Source of the DNA: Strobilurus pachycystidiatus
Taxonomy: Eukaryota > Basidiomycota > Agaricomycetes > Agaricales > Physalacriaceae
DNA length: 64,000 bases
Direction: 5' to 3'
Assembly: GCA_019915135.1 (NCBI GenBank)
Contig: JAHLMK010000006.1
Location: 1,550,001-1,614,000 of the forward strand
Shown: piece after piece, positions 46,017 to 56,363 of the stretch
Numbering within the stretch: position 1 is the first letter of the stretch
Layout of the letters: each line of letters opens with the position of its first letter
The notes under the pieces: generated by a model
What the model was told of the DNA's origin: nothing
Seen by the model: the letters and a program-made list of their open reading frames with translations, nothing else
The model's database searches: none
Position numbers and translations under genes: made by a program

Positions 46017-47150
46017 ATGATGGCGGCGCCGTATTTCTCGCGCCCGTACTCCGCGACGCCGCCCCCGGCAGCCAACATCGCCCATCCGGTGCCGCACCAG
46101 GGCGTCGCGCCATTTGTGCCCGGTGCCGGCCTCAGTCTGACCTCGCAGCTGACGGCCTACGAAGACGGCAAAATTTACGGCTTGGTCATCGAACTCATGG
46201 ACCCCGCGACGCGGGAGGGGGCTCTGCTCGAGCTGAGCAAGAAGCGGGAGCAGTACGACGACCTGGCGCTGGTCCTGTGGCATTCGTTTGGTGAGCAGCG
46301 ACCTCGCTCTGCGTCCCAACCACGATACTTATCAGGGCACCTCACAGGCATCATGCCCGCCCTGCTGCAGGAGATTGTCTCGGTCTACCCGCTGCTGTCG
46401 CCGCCCAATCTGACGGCGCATGTATCCAACCGTGTCTGCAACGCCCTGGCCCTGCTGCAGTGTGTTGCCTCGCACACCGACACGCGACAACTCTTCTTGA
46501 ACGGTCCGTTCCCTCTCTACCACCTCCCGCGCCCGGCTGTATCTGATGCGCTCCTATAGCCCATATACCCCTCTTCCTATATCCCTTCTTGAATACCACC
46601 TCCAAAACCCGCCCGTTTGAATACCTCCGTCTGACGTCCCTCGGTGTCATTGGGGCCCTTGTCAAGGTAAGTTGCCTCGCGCAGCTGCCTCATCTCATCT
46701 CATCTCATCTCACCTCACCTTTTCCCTCAGCAAAACGACAACAACACAGTCATCAACTTCCTGCTCTCTACCGAGATCATACCCCTGTGCCTTCGCATCA
46801 TGGAGACAGGCTCCGAGCTCTCCAAGACCGTCGCCATCTTCATCGTCCAAAAGATCCTCCTCGACGAGACGGGCCTGACGTACATCTGCCACACTTACGA
46901 GCGCTTCTACGCCGTCGGCACCGTCCTCAGCAACATGGTCAACCAGCTCGTCGAGACGCAGGCGGTTCGGCTCTTGAAGCACGTCGTCCGCTGCTACCTG
47001 CGCCTCAGCGACAACCTACGCGCCCGTGAGGCCCTGCGCGCATGCCTCCCCGAGCCGCTGCGCGACCAGACGTTCAACGTCCTTCTCAAGGGCGACATGG
47101 TCACCAAGCGCTGTCTCACGACTCTTCTCAACAACCTGCAGGAACCCTAA
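46017..47150 (+). CDS. CAF40: CCR4-NOT subunit CAF40 (CNOT9/Rcd1)
   Basis: Armadillo-repeat subunit of the CCR4-NOT deadenylase complex, which recruits mRNA-binding proteins. The start at 46017 gives a Pro/Ala-rich N-terminus, then the highly conserved core: [140 protein letters not shown] and [20 protein letters not shown]. It ends [10 protein letters not shown] with TAA at 47148-47150. Four or so introns; the one before NDNNTV holds a short CTCAT repeat. Full family length, no lesion. Divergent from p24 with a very short shared promoter. Confidence 0.95.
46689..46720 (+). repeat. CTCAT/CTCAC pentanucleotide repeat in a CAF40 intron
   Basis: About six copies of a five-base unit (CTCAT, last copies CTCAC) in the pyrimidine-rich part of the intron just before its acceptor. 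It is a simple microsatellite; it may lengthen the polypyrimidine tract. Confidence 0.8.
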
Positions 47151-47387
47151 TCTATTTTGCTTACCAGCGTCGCATTTGCTTGGATCCCACGACATATTAT
47201 CTATATCGTTTTCGCATTGGGCATTTTCTTTCCTTTCTCTCTCTTCCGTTTAACATTTGCTTTGTAGTAGAACACCAAATACTTAGTGTACAAATTGTAT
47301 AGTTGTAAGTAGCTGAATATTCACGACTGACTGTGTAACAATCTTGCTTGAAGTTTATGTACATCGGGTCATGGGCAATACAGATAT

Positions 47388-47928
47388 CTATGAGTGTTGG
47401 TACAGGATATTATTTATCATGCTTTGGGTTCTATGTGGCATTAGATATGGGATGGTTGCGAGATGGGAGACAAGTGTCGTACCTTCGGCGGCGGCGGCGG
47501 CGGCAGTCTTGACGAGCGTTTGGAGGCTGGCGGGGACGGCACCCATGCTCTGGCCGATCTTGTTCCCGTTGCGGAACGCGAGGAAGGTGGGCATCTAAAG
47601 TAATCCATCCAATCAGCCGTCCAACAGCGCCACAGAGAGCACAATGTTACGCACGGCGGTCACCTGCACCTCCTGTGCGATGTCGGGCTGCTCATCGACG
47701 TCGACGGTGTAGAAAGCGACGCCGGCGTAGTCCGCGTGGTCCGCGAACTTCTTGAAGATGGGCGAGATCATCTTGCACGGGCCGCACCACGTCGCCCAGA
47801 AGTCGATGACTGCTGGCTTGTCGCCGTTGATCTGCAGGGCGATCGTCAGGATGGGGCTAAGACTTGCTAAGGCTACTGACGATCTTCTGGAACTCTTCGA
47901 GGCTCTGGATTTCTTGTGGAGGGGCCAT
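47388..47928 (-). CDS. TRX1: Thioredoxin
   Basis: Small disulfide reductase. The start at 47928 gives MAPPQEIQSLEEFQKI, an intron, then INGDKPAVIDFWATWCGPCK with the WCGPC active site, MISPIFKKFADHADYAGVAF, YTVDVDEQPDIAQEVQVTAV, an intron, and MPTFLAFRNGNKIGQSMGAV with the cis-Pro loop (MPTF). The thioredoxin fold ends near PASLQTLVK; an Ala-rich stretch from a GCC/GCG repeat (about 47490-47507) follows. The downstream end is uncertain: reading on gives a stop at 47388-47390 after about 28 extra residues, while a donor (AAG/gtacg) at 47482 suggests a further intron and a different short tail. Cytosolic, no targeting signal. The gap 47151-47387 to the tail-to-tail CAF40 gene is empty. Confidence 0.88.
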
Positions 47929-48498
47929 TTCGTGTGGTAGTGGGGGGGGTGTTGGTGGAGAGTGGGTGATGGGATGCGGGCGGATGGCGTTTTTTGAAGG
48001 CGGAGATCACGATTAGATTTGTGAGCACGAATGCGGTCACGTGGTCAGTGAGTAAGCTCTCAGCATGAGCATCTCGACACTGACAGTCCCTTCTGAGCAT
48101 TTGGGCCTTTGGATGACTAGGGATTAGCGATCTGACGACCGCCGCTGCAAGGGCGGGCATGCGTCGGGCGTCAGGTAATCCTGATGAACAATATTGTTCC
48201 TACAGATCCGATGCACACCCGGATCCGCCGCCGCCGCTGCTGGCCGCCTTCTCCTCCGAGAAAAACCATCGGATTATTGTCCTGTAGAACGTCGGAAACG
48301 ATCTAGCGCTCTCTGACCCGCCATGTGGCGCTGTGGAAGAGAACAAGCAAGGCATCCGGAGGTCTCGGGATCCAAATCGGTGCCGATGACGCATCGAAAC
48401 TGAATAATACACTCTTACTATGATACACTGACGTAAAGGCCATACCTTTAAGCCATGTCCCAACGCCGGGCAGAGAGGTATTTCATTTTCTGACCACC
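47929..48498. other. Shared upstream region, thioredoxin / Sec14-like
   Basis: About 570 bases between two divergent starts. No gene is seen. A run of G at 47942-47949 lies just upstream of the thioredoxin ATG (C-run on the coding strand), and a pyrimidine-rich stretch precedes the Sec14-like start. Confidence 0.4.
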
Positions 48499-49865
48499 AT
48501 GGCCGCGACGACGACGCAGAAAGTGCTCACTGCCCCCGACGCCACAGTCAAAATCGGCCCGATACATCAATACTCGGATGAACAAAAGGAGCAGCTCGTC
48601 CAGCTGAAGGAGGTGGGTCTGAGTCAGCTTCGGGTGGGCCTCGGACTCATGGTTATAATTGGTTTGGTTTTGCTGTGTAGTACGCAGATAGCCTATTGCT
48701 TCCAGAGACGGACTCGTACCATCCATGGGAGCGCCGCTGGATAAATAAACCGGACACCATCCCGCGCTATCTGCGCTCTGCGAAGGGTAACTTTCCCGAT
48801 GCCAAGAAGCGCATCAAAGCCACTATCGAGTGGCGCCGCGAGTTCCAGCCGGACTTGATCGCGCCAGAGGAAGTTAGGATCGAGAGTGAGACTGGCAAGA
48901 TGTACGTTGAAATCCTTTCATCTCCTAACTTACATGCATATACTCACGACGATTTGAAGCCTCATCAACGGCTTCGACAATGACGGCCGCCCCATAATAT
49001 ACATGCGCCCAGGGCGTGAAAACACGGAGACAAGCCCGCGCCAGTTGCGCCATCTCGTGTGGTGCTTGTACGTTATCTCCTTCCCCGGGGCCATCGCCGC
49101 GTTTCTCACAACTCTCACCAGAGAACGCGCAAAAGACCTAATGCCGCCCGGTCAAGAATCCCTCGTGATCATCGTCGACTACAAGTCTACCACTCTACGC
49201 ACGAACCCCTCGATATCCGTCGCGCGCAAGGTGCTGCATATCCTCCAGCAGCACTACGTAGAGACCCTGGGCCGGGCGCTCGTCGTGAACCTCCCGTGGA
49301 TGCTCAGCTTCTTCTATAAAGGGATATCGCCGTTCTTGGATCCTGTTACGCGCGACAAGGTAATGTCCACGTCCACGTCCATCCTCGTCTCATGCTGAAC
49401 GGATGCTGTACAGATGCGCTTCAACCCTGACCTGCTGGAGCTCATCCCGGCGTCGCATCTCGACGCGGACTTTGGCGGCGAACACGCGTATGAGTTCGAG
49501 CCTGTAAGTTATTGGGAGCAGATTGTTGAGTGCGTACCTACCAGGGCTCGACCTTCGACATGCTAATCAGTCGTCGTGATAGGGCATGCGGCATCGCGCC
49601 GGATGGTACACGCGTACCAGGACATTCTGATGGCATGTAAGCCTCCGAGTTCGAATCATTTCATCTTACTTCTGTGGTTAATCAGGTATGTAGACCTGGA
49701 TCTTCAAGTCTAACGCCAGCGGACAAGATTTCGAAACCGGACCAGGAACTGAAGGACAGGACCTCAGATGTCACCGCCGCAAATTCTCCCTCGGCCATCG
49801 AGAACCTAAAACTTGATGACGCAGCGATTGAGCGGGAACCGGCGACGGTGGCCTTGACCGCGTAG
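48499..49865 (+). CDS. CRAL-TRIO (Sec14-like) lipid-transfer protein
   Basis: Proteins of this fold carry phosphatidylinositol and other lipids between membranes. The start at 48499 gives MAATTTQKVLTAPDATVKIG and HQYSDEQKEQLVQLKE; the CRAL-TRIO N-terminal helices follow (IPRYLRSAKGNFPDAKKRIK, TIEWRREFQPDLI), then the lipid-binding domain: GFDNDGRPIIYMRPGRENTE, ESLVIIVDYKSTTLRTNPSI, HILQQHYVETLGRALVVNLP, WMLSFFYKGISPFLDPVTRD and LLELIPASHLDADFGGEHAY. The C-terminus is hydrophilic and ends VALTA at a TAG at 49863-49865. About six short introns. The DYK/NLPWML layout matches PDR17/CSR1-type members more than Sec14 itself. Confidence 0.88.
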
Positions 49866-52257
49866 GAGGAGGGGGGAGGTTGTGAAGTGCATGTTGTGTG
49901 TTGTACTCCAAGTTGTATCTAACTTATTTTAATTTTCCGTGCTGTTACATATTTAATTACATAGATACCTTTTGATTGTATTGATTTCGTGCGCACTAAC
50001 AGAATTGCACCAGTGTCCAATCTTAAACTTTGACTAGAAAGAGGCTGAGTTCGTCTTCCCGTGTGGCGTCGTAGGTGTCCTCAATTAACCTCCTGTCAAT
50101 GCCCGTCCGCTCAATGCCGTGAGAATCAAGAAGAGACCAGCGCGCTGTGCTGCACCCTCTTTTTGAAGAAGAAGGAAACCTTACCGCGAACGTGAAGCGC
50201 GTTTGAGATATATACGTACTAGGCATAGGATGAGTGGCAGAGATATCTCGAGTGGATGTTGTCCCACTTGGCAGTTCAGTCGGGATCCGACGTTGAACAA
50301 GATTTCATTGACGAAGGGTTGTATGAAAAGAATTTTCATTCACCGCCACCGCCACTGACTCTAATCGTGAGATGAGCGCCGTGGTTAGAGTCTTAGAGAT
50401 GTCGACACCGGCGGTTGCAATCGGACCATGGGCACTGATGACAGCGATATGGATCCCAGCCGCAGGCTCTCAATTAGTACATATCGGTCGACATTACTGA
50501 GGTATGAGAGTGCAGGACAGTCCAGGGGTCGTCGGAACTAGATACAGTAATCAGATTTTTGAGGCACAGTTGGCCAGTCAAAAGGATTCACCTTGACAAG
50601 AAAAACGACAGCAATGGCAGACATGGGCAGGTCTCGGACTGTACTGCGTACTACTGTCATCGCCTTCAGATAACATCTCAAGTCTGTACGTCGAGGATTG
50701 ACATCAAGATGGCAGCCGGTGAAAGCATAAGTAACCAGACATTGTATAGCATGAGAGAGCTCAAGATGTGCCTAGTCTCCCTTAGACTAGTCAGCCCAGA
50801 TACTTACAGTATACCAGATGTGCCAGTGTCTACAACATGAATATTTTCATACTCGGACAGCACCCGCGCCTGCCCAAGGCCATGAACGTGATTCTTGTCG
50901 GCAGGCATATTTTGGTGATGCTGGTAGTAGCTGGTAGTGTCACTGTTTCAGGCCTCAGGGAGCAGACAGAAATACATCTGTATGTAGATGCAGGCCCAAG
51001 GTTTTGTCGAGTTCGGCGCAAGCTGGAAGCCTGAATTAGCCGGCATGTACTGCCGCGGATTTCCACGTGGCAGAACTCCCACAGTGTGTCTGTCTTCTCA
51101 AACGTCGCTTCCATCATCTCTCAGATGAAATCCTCTTCCATCAGTTTATTTGGACAAAGGCCGTACACTACGCCGCGTTCTATCCGTTTCTTGACTGACC
51201 GTACGAAGTGTCACGATTTCAAACAAAGTACGACTGCTCTCGCAGCGTACGTGCTGCCAGGTGGTATCGCCGAAGTCTCCGCTCCATCCAGGATCTATTC
51301 CCAAGGGATGGTCCCTCCATACGTGTATGCATATGGCTGCCGTCACTCAGACCCTTGCAATGAGCAGCTCAACGAACCTCCCTTTCACCGCTTACATATC
51401 TAGATGAAGGTTATTCAAGTTGCCGTCCATGGTCATCCGTGGCTCTGAATCATTGGGCCACCAACCAATATTCGGTGTTTACTTCTACTTCCTCTAGTGG
51501 CGTACCGTTCCGCTGATCCGCATCATCATGATTGAGTGTCGTTATGTCAGTAGCGGCGACTTCAGCTTCCAAGGACTCGTGGTACGTTGTCAAGGCTTTC
51601 GGCTGAGTTATTGACGATAAATCGTGCGTCCATCACTGCCTCATACTCCCACATAACCGATCTTTGATATCTTCGAATTCTTCGTGGAACCCAAGCGTCC
51701 GCTCTTCTCGCCCTTTGCGATCGTAGCATCTTAAGAACAAGGCGTCCCGGCCACCCCGGGCTACATCCGGCCACCCACCATGCGACGACTCGTTAAGACC
51801 AATCTACATCTCGTCTCATAGCTTCAATCAATCTGTTTTCGGTGTGTCGAGGCGTCACTGTTTCTTATTAGCGTCGGTATGGTCGGGAACGGTCGTATCG
51901 ACATCAGCTCGGACCTGGTCCGGGATTGGAGTCTGAATGCCGAGACGTCGTAAAGTCCCTGCAGTCTTGATTCGTACCCTTGATCTATTCAGCGCCATTC
52001 GCAGGTTCTCGTCATTTCAATAGTCGCAAACACTCTACAAATGACCCCCGCCTTCCCCAGACGACCGGGCTACCCTGCCCGTGTGTTTTTCTTTCCACCA
52101 TCTTGACCCTCACATCTAATACACCGTCCTAGTACATATATGTTGGGCCTCGTCTCAGCGAAGTGTACGACATTCTTGACCTACCTTTTGGCGTCGTCAC
52201 CTGTACCATTCTCGTTGGCCTCTTTCTGAATTCTGTCCCTTCACGCGACGCTCGATA
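49866..52257. other. Gene-poor stretch of about 2.4 kb
   Basis: Many short open frames on both strands, none longer than about 105 codons and none with a recognised motif or a consistent set of splice sites. I see no inverted-repeat element, tRNA-like structure or array. The last 200 bases should be the promoter of the DUF6534 gene. It marks the start of the gene-poor part of the window. Confidence 0.4.
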
Positions 52258-53774
52258 ATGGGTGAATATGACAATACCATTGGTGCGTGTGCTGACTTGT
52301 TTTCCGTCGACGATTGGCTTACGCGTTCTATAGGTCTTATGCTGTTGGGCACTTTCTGTACGCTCGACACATCTGCCCACAAACCTACACTAACCGCACC
52401 ATAGTCAACACATTTCTTCTTGGTCTTGTGTCGTACCAATTCGTTGTGTATTTCATCTCGAAGTTCCATGATCCGCCATGGCTAAGGTATAACCATCTTC
52501 TACCATGACATGACGACGCGCTGACTGGGAGTTCAGGCTCATGGTCATATCTCTGATATGCACCGACTTCTTTCACAGTGGTAGTCTGATATATCTGTGC
52601 TGGTACTATGTGTAAGTTTCACTGTCTTTGAAAGTTCGTGTCCTGAGGTACGGACGTTCACAGAGTCACGAATTACGCAAATCCGGCTGTGTTATCAAGT
52701 GAGCCTCTCTCTAGCATGTTCTTGCGCCATTACTGACACCGCCAGACGCTTTCTGGCCGGTAAGAGTCTCGTATTCCACTCATCCCGCCTGAGGCCAATA
52801 CATCCCAGCTCCCCTGGACAGGTGTCCTTACCTCCATCGCTGCCATGATAACACATCTATTCCTTTCTTGGAGGTCAGTCCACGTACTTTGCTATTACTA
52901 CCCGTCTATTGAACCTCAATATAAGGTACTATTCGTTGACGAAGAATCTCCCCATCTTCATCTTCTTGCTCTCCGCGGCTACGACGTCCATGGGCCTGGG
53001 CTTTACGGTCGGCATCCGATGCTGGCAGCTCGAAGAGTACGTCACGGTCTACCGGTTCGGAATTGTTTATGAAACATTGACGATGTTTCTGTAGGTTTCT
53101 CAAATTCGGCGAAATCAAGGGTGTCATAACGGCTTGGCTTGTTTGTCAGGCTTCCCTCGATATCATCCTTGCCTCTCTTCTCTCTTGGGTCTTCTTCAAC
53201 TCTCAGACTGGTTTCCACGACACGGATGCCGTCCTTAGAAGAGTATGTCGTAAAAGTGTGGTTTAGGGCCAGCTACTGACATCGCTCACTAACAGTTGAT
53301 TCGAGCCTCCATTCAAACCGGCTTATTCGGGGCACTGTGGTCCATTGGTACGTACAAGCTGCTTGTCGCTCTACCGATGATCGCATCTAACGGCGACGTA
53401 GCTGATCTTGTTGGGTTCCTCACATCACCCGCAAGCTGGATATATTTCTTCTTTGCCACCTGCATAGGGCGGATGTACACTAACGTACGTTCCCTGTGGC
53501 GCCGACAGGCTCGTATGTATGTATATCTGACGGACTCTAGACACTCATGGACACCCTCAATTGCCGCCGCTCACTGAAGCGAACCATGAAAGTCACCAGC
53601 GATCTCGAGACGAACGACGCGTATCAACTTCGCGCCGCCAGGTCCGACCTGACAGGACCCATCCACATCAAGACAGTAACGGAGACTATCAATGATCATG
53701 ACCTCGATAAGGACAGAGACCGCGGCAGCAGCCATCACGACTGCAGCGAACCTTATAAGCCACAGCAAGTTTGA
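52258..53774 (+). CDS. Seven-helix membrane protein, DUF6534 type
   Basis: An agaricomycete-specific family of integral membrane proteins, widely expanded and unstudied. The start at 52258 gives MGEYDNTIG; after an intron LMLLGTFLYARHICPQTYTN, TIVNTFLLGLVSYQFVVYFI, LMVISLICTDFFHSGSLIYL CWYYV, VTNYANPAVLSNAFWP, then LPWTGVLTSIAAMITHLFLS WR, LPIFIFLLSAATTSMGLGFT, GVITAWLVCQASLDIILASL LSWVF, LIRASIQTGLFGALWSIGTY and SPASWIYFFFATCIGRMYTN. Seven hydrophobic segments are visible. A long hydrophilic C-terminus rich in Asp, Arg and His ends KPQQV at 53772-53774. About nine short introns, all with GT-AG ends; the frame is intact when the acceptor CATCCCAG is used near 52807. Likely plasma membrane. 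Confidence 0.85.
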
Positions 53775-54714
53775 GTTCTCAGAAATTTAACGTGAAAGGC
53801 GTACGTTCAGATATATACAAATGCGTTATAATGGAATCACATCAGACTTGTTCGAGATCTCAGATTCTTCTGGTGAGACAAATTCGCCTCATGCACCTAG
53901 AAATATGTTTCCATCCTCTGGTAGGGACGGGCAGGTGCTCGAAAGCAAGGCTAGCTCAATGCCGACAAACTTTGAAAGAATTTGTGGTCTGATCCACCGT
54001 GACGAACAACCTTTCATGACCCAGTTTCCATTGAATCTTGGGAAAACGTACGTGCTCCACAGCGACAGATGCTGAGTTTATGCTACGATGCCATCTCTTC
54101 TGTTGTGCCTCTATTCTTGGTGGGTGTACATGAAATCACGCCACCAGTGCGCTTGTTTATCGATTTCTCGGAACCTGTTACACTAAGGTCTCGGGAAGAA
54201 TGAGATTCAGATATGGCATGTGAAGGATGTAGCGTCTGAGATCATTGTCATGCCCAAGGCAGCGTTTGAAGGCAGCTCTGTATCAATACTGATTTACATG
54301 ACCTTCAAGCTTCCAGGTGGAGGAGTAAGCGATTGCCGTACTGTTGTTTACCCTGCACTGTAAGATCAAACTCGGGTTAGAGTCACCCGAAAAACGGAAG
54401 TTATTCATCGTTATACGGTTAACTACTTACAAACGGATGATTCAAATTCATACGGTTTTCATACGTTTTTGAGCTCAAGATTGACCGGATGAGAACCATA
54501 CGGTTGGACTTGTACAAAATCTCACAAGAGGTGTGATCGGAGTTCAAAAAAACTTTTGATGCAAGCATGGCGTGCGTCACCACCTTGTCAAACACCACCA
54601 CTATTCTCTCAAGCTCATCCCGCCCACCCGATCGCTGCCGCGGCCACACAAATGGCCTGACTTCACGCTGCCCGGATGAGGATACGACCGCAAATAGCCA
54701 AATAACGATCATGA
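53775..54714. other. Non-coding stretch before the minisatellite
   Basis: About 940 bases with no recognised gene. Around 54415-54525 the motifs CGGATGA and ATACGGTT occur several times, and CGGATGA/TCATCCG returns at 55745-55825 on the far side of the minisatellite and the small inverted-repeat element, which may mean that all of it lies within one old element. Confidence 0.35.
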
Positions 54715-55095
54715 CAAAGACCAGGACGAGCGAGAGCGGCACAACCAGGACGAGCACAAGCGCCACAGCTGCAGGACGAGCACGAGCTTTTCAGGACGAG
54801 CACAAACGCCAGGACGAACAGAGCCCAGGACGAGGACAAAGCTGGACGAGGACCAGCTGAGAGCCCAGGACGAGCAAAGATAGCACGAGGACGAGCGCAG
54901 GACAGGACGAGGACCAGAGCCGGATGAGGACAAGCGCCAGAGCCGGATGAGGATCAACGCCAGTACGAGGACTAGCCGAGAGCCCAGCACGAGGACAAGC
55001 GCGAGACAGGACGAGGACCAGAGCCGGACGAGGATGAGCACCAGGACAAGCACGAGAGCAAGACCGAGGAGGACGAGAACCAGTCCAAAATCACC
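54715..55095. repeat. Degenerate GGACGAG minisatellite
   Basis: About 380 bases of imperfect tandem repeats of a GGACGAG core with linkers such as GACCAGAGCCGGATGAGGA; that longer unit is seen at about 54915, 54940 and 55018. It leaves frames open in several phases, producing artificial low-complexity proteins on both strands (Arg/Thr/Ser on plus, Leu/Val/Ser on minus), which should not be taken as genes. Strand composition is strongly purine-biased (A and G on the plus strand). Confidence 0.8.
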
Positions 55096-55156
55096 AGAGG
55101 ACGAGGACGACACTCACGAGGATGAACCACGACAACTACAATGACATACAAGACTA

Positions 55157-55414
55157 CTGTACTCGAGTGAATGGTAACAACCATCACGTGCACCGTAACG
55201 CCCCCGACCTCAACAACGGGGCCAGCGTTGTGCGTTACGCACGCCAAAAGTAGAAACGGGCCGCCTTTGGCGGCCGCCAAAAATGGTAATTTCACCCTGA
55301 GTAACGCCCCCGAAGTCAACAACGGAGCCTGCGTTGCGCGTTACGCAACGCAAAATAAGATACACAACGGGGCCTGTGTTACGTGTTACGTTGTTACCAT
55401 ACACTCGAGTACAG
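55157..55414. mobile_element. 258-bp inverted-repeat element with TA duplication (MITE)
   Basis: The ends form a 25-bp inverted repeat (55157-55181 and 55390-55414) that begins CTGTACTCGAGTG and has one mismatch. Both sides are flanked by TA (55155-55156 and 55415-55416), the usual target duplication of Tc1/mariner-type elements. The inside has no transposase; it carries two copies of a roughly 45-bp unit starting GTAACGCCCCCGA (about 55196 and 55300) with GTAACGC/GCGTTAC palindromes, and a GC-rich inverted repeat GGCCGCC/GGCGGCC near 55261. A non-autonomous element is the natural reading. Confidence 0.8.
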
Positions 55415-55416
55415 TA

Positions 55417-56363
55417 CGATTGTAACCACGGCGACCGGGTGCACAGTGAGAATGCTGCGCGCACGGTAGGAATATGGCCCGAGAGCACACAAGGCAGCGC
55501 AATGGCGTGCTTATGTGGTGCATTTGTTCGTAGGAATCCCCCTTATGCACACTCAGTATATACTTATTGCAATACCACTTGTTTTTTCAATTTGTACTTG
55601 TTCATTTGTAAGGATCAAAAGCCAGTACAAGAAGCAAAGCCTACGGGATCTGATACAGTTAACGTATGAAAGTCATGAGGTGCATCACCACCTCACAGAT
55701 TGCAAAACTACTGAAAGCGGTCATTTTTTGTGTCAAACTCACCCGTTGAACCGGATGAGTTGCCTACTGGCTTCAATCCGGTTACCGCATAAGACTGAAC
55801 CGTAAGTCATCCGTTACTCATCCGTTCCACCGACTGAACTTAAGCAGGTCGGCGTTTCACAGTGCTGTTGCTCACGCAATGTTGGTCACAGGACCTGCTG
55901 GTCATGCCACCGTGGACGTCTTGCCAAACAAGCAACTGCCTCGTCTGTACGCTCTCTGCCAGGTCCGGTGTTTCAATTTGTTGCCTCGCGTTCACTAGCA
56001 CGTGCACCGTGACGCACAAACTCTTGCTTCACAACGTCGATCTTAGCCTCTGTTGATCACCATTCCCGTTTGCAAATCGCCTTATCGCTCGAATGGCTCG
56101 TGTGTCTCAGCCTAGCCAGACTCGATCCAGAGCAAATGCTCAAACAGCAAGATCCAGCCACGTGGCTCCAGCTTGATACCTACTTCCAAACAACACACAA
56201 TCTCAAAAAAAGGGCAGACTCGGCGCACCTCAAGACAGAAAAGAACACACGTCGACGATCCGACGAGTAGCAACCAACGTACAAAACTACAAAATTTCAA
56301 AGGAAAGGGAAAGCAGCAGGTTTGTGATTTCACACTTGATTACACGCCTCTGATTCCTAGAAC
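55417..56363. other. Stretch between the small element and the Kelch pseudogene
   Basis: About 950 bases. Short open frames (for example 55515-55805 and 56070-56270 plus) show no recognised motif. The bases just before 56364 could be a former promoter and leader of the Kelch gene. Confidence 0.35.

Noticed and set aside
49640..49670. GAGTTCGAATCA as a possible tRNA T-arm
   Set aside because: It lies in an intron near the end of the Sec14-like gene and no acceptor or anticodon stems can be formed around it.
54504..54523. 20-base match (one mismatch) between 54504-54523 and 57859-57878 (TTGGACTTGyACAAAATCTC)
   Set aside because: Too short to define a repeat family, and the flanks do not extend the match; could be chance or a worn element.
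54709..55113. Long open frames of Leu/Val/Ser (minus) and Arg/Thr/Ser (plus) over the minisatellite
   Set aside because: They are produced by the GGACGAG tandem repeat being open in several phases; no start context, splice sites or family match.
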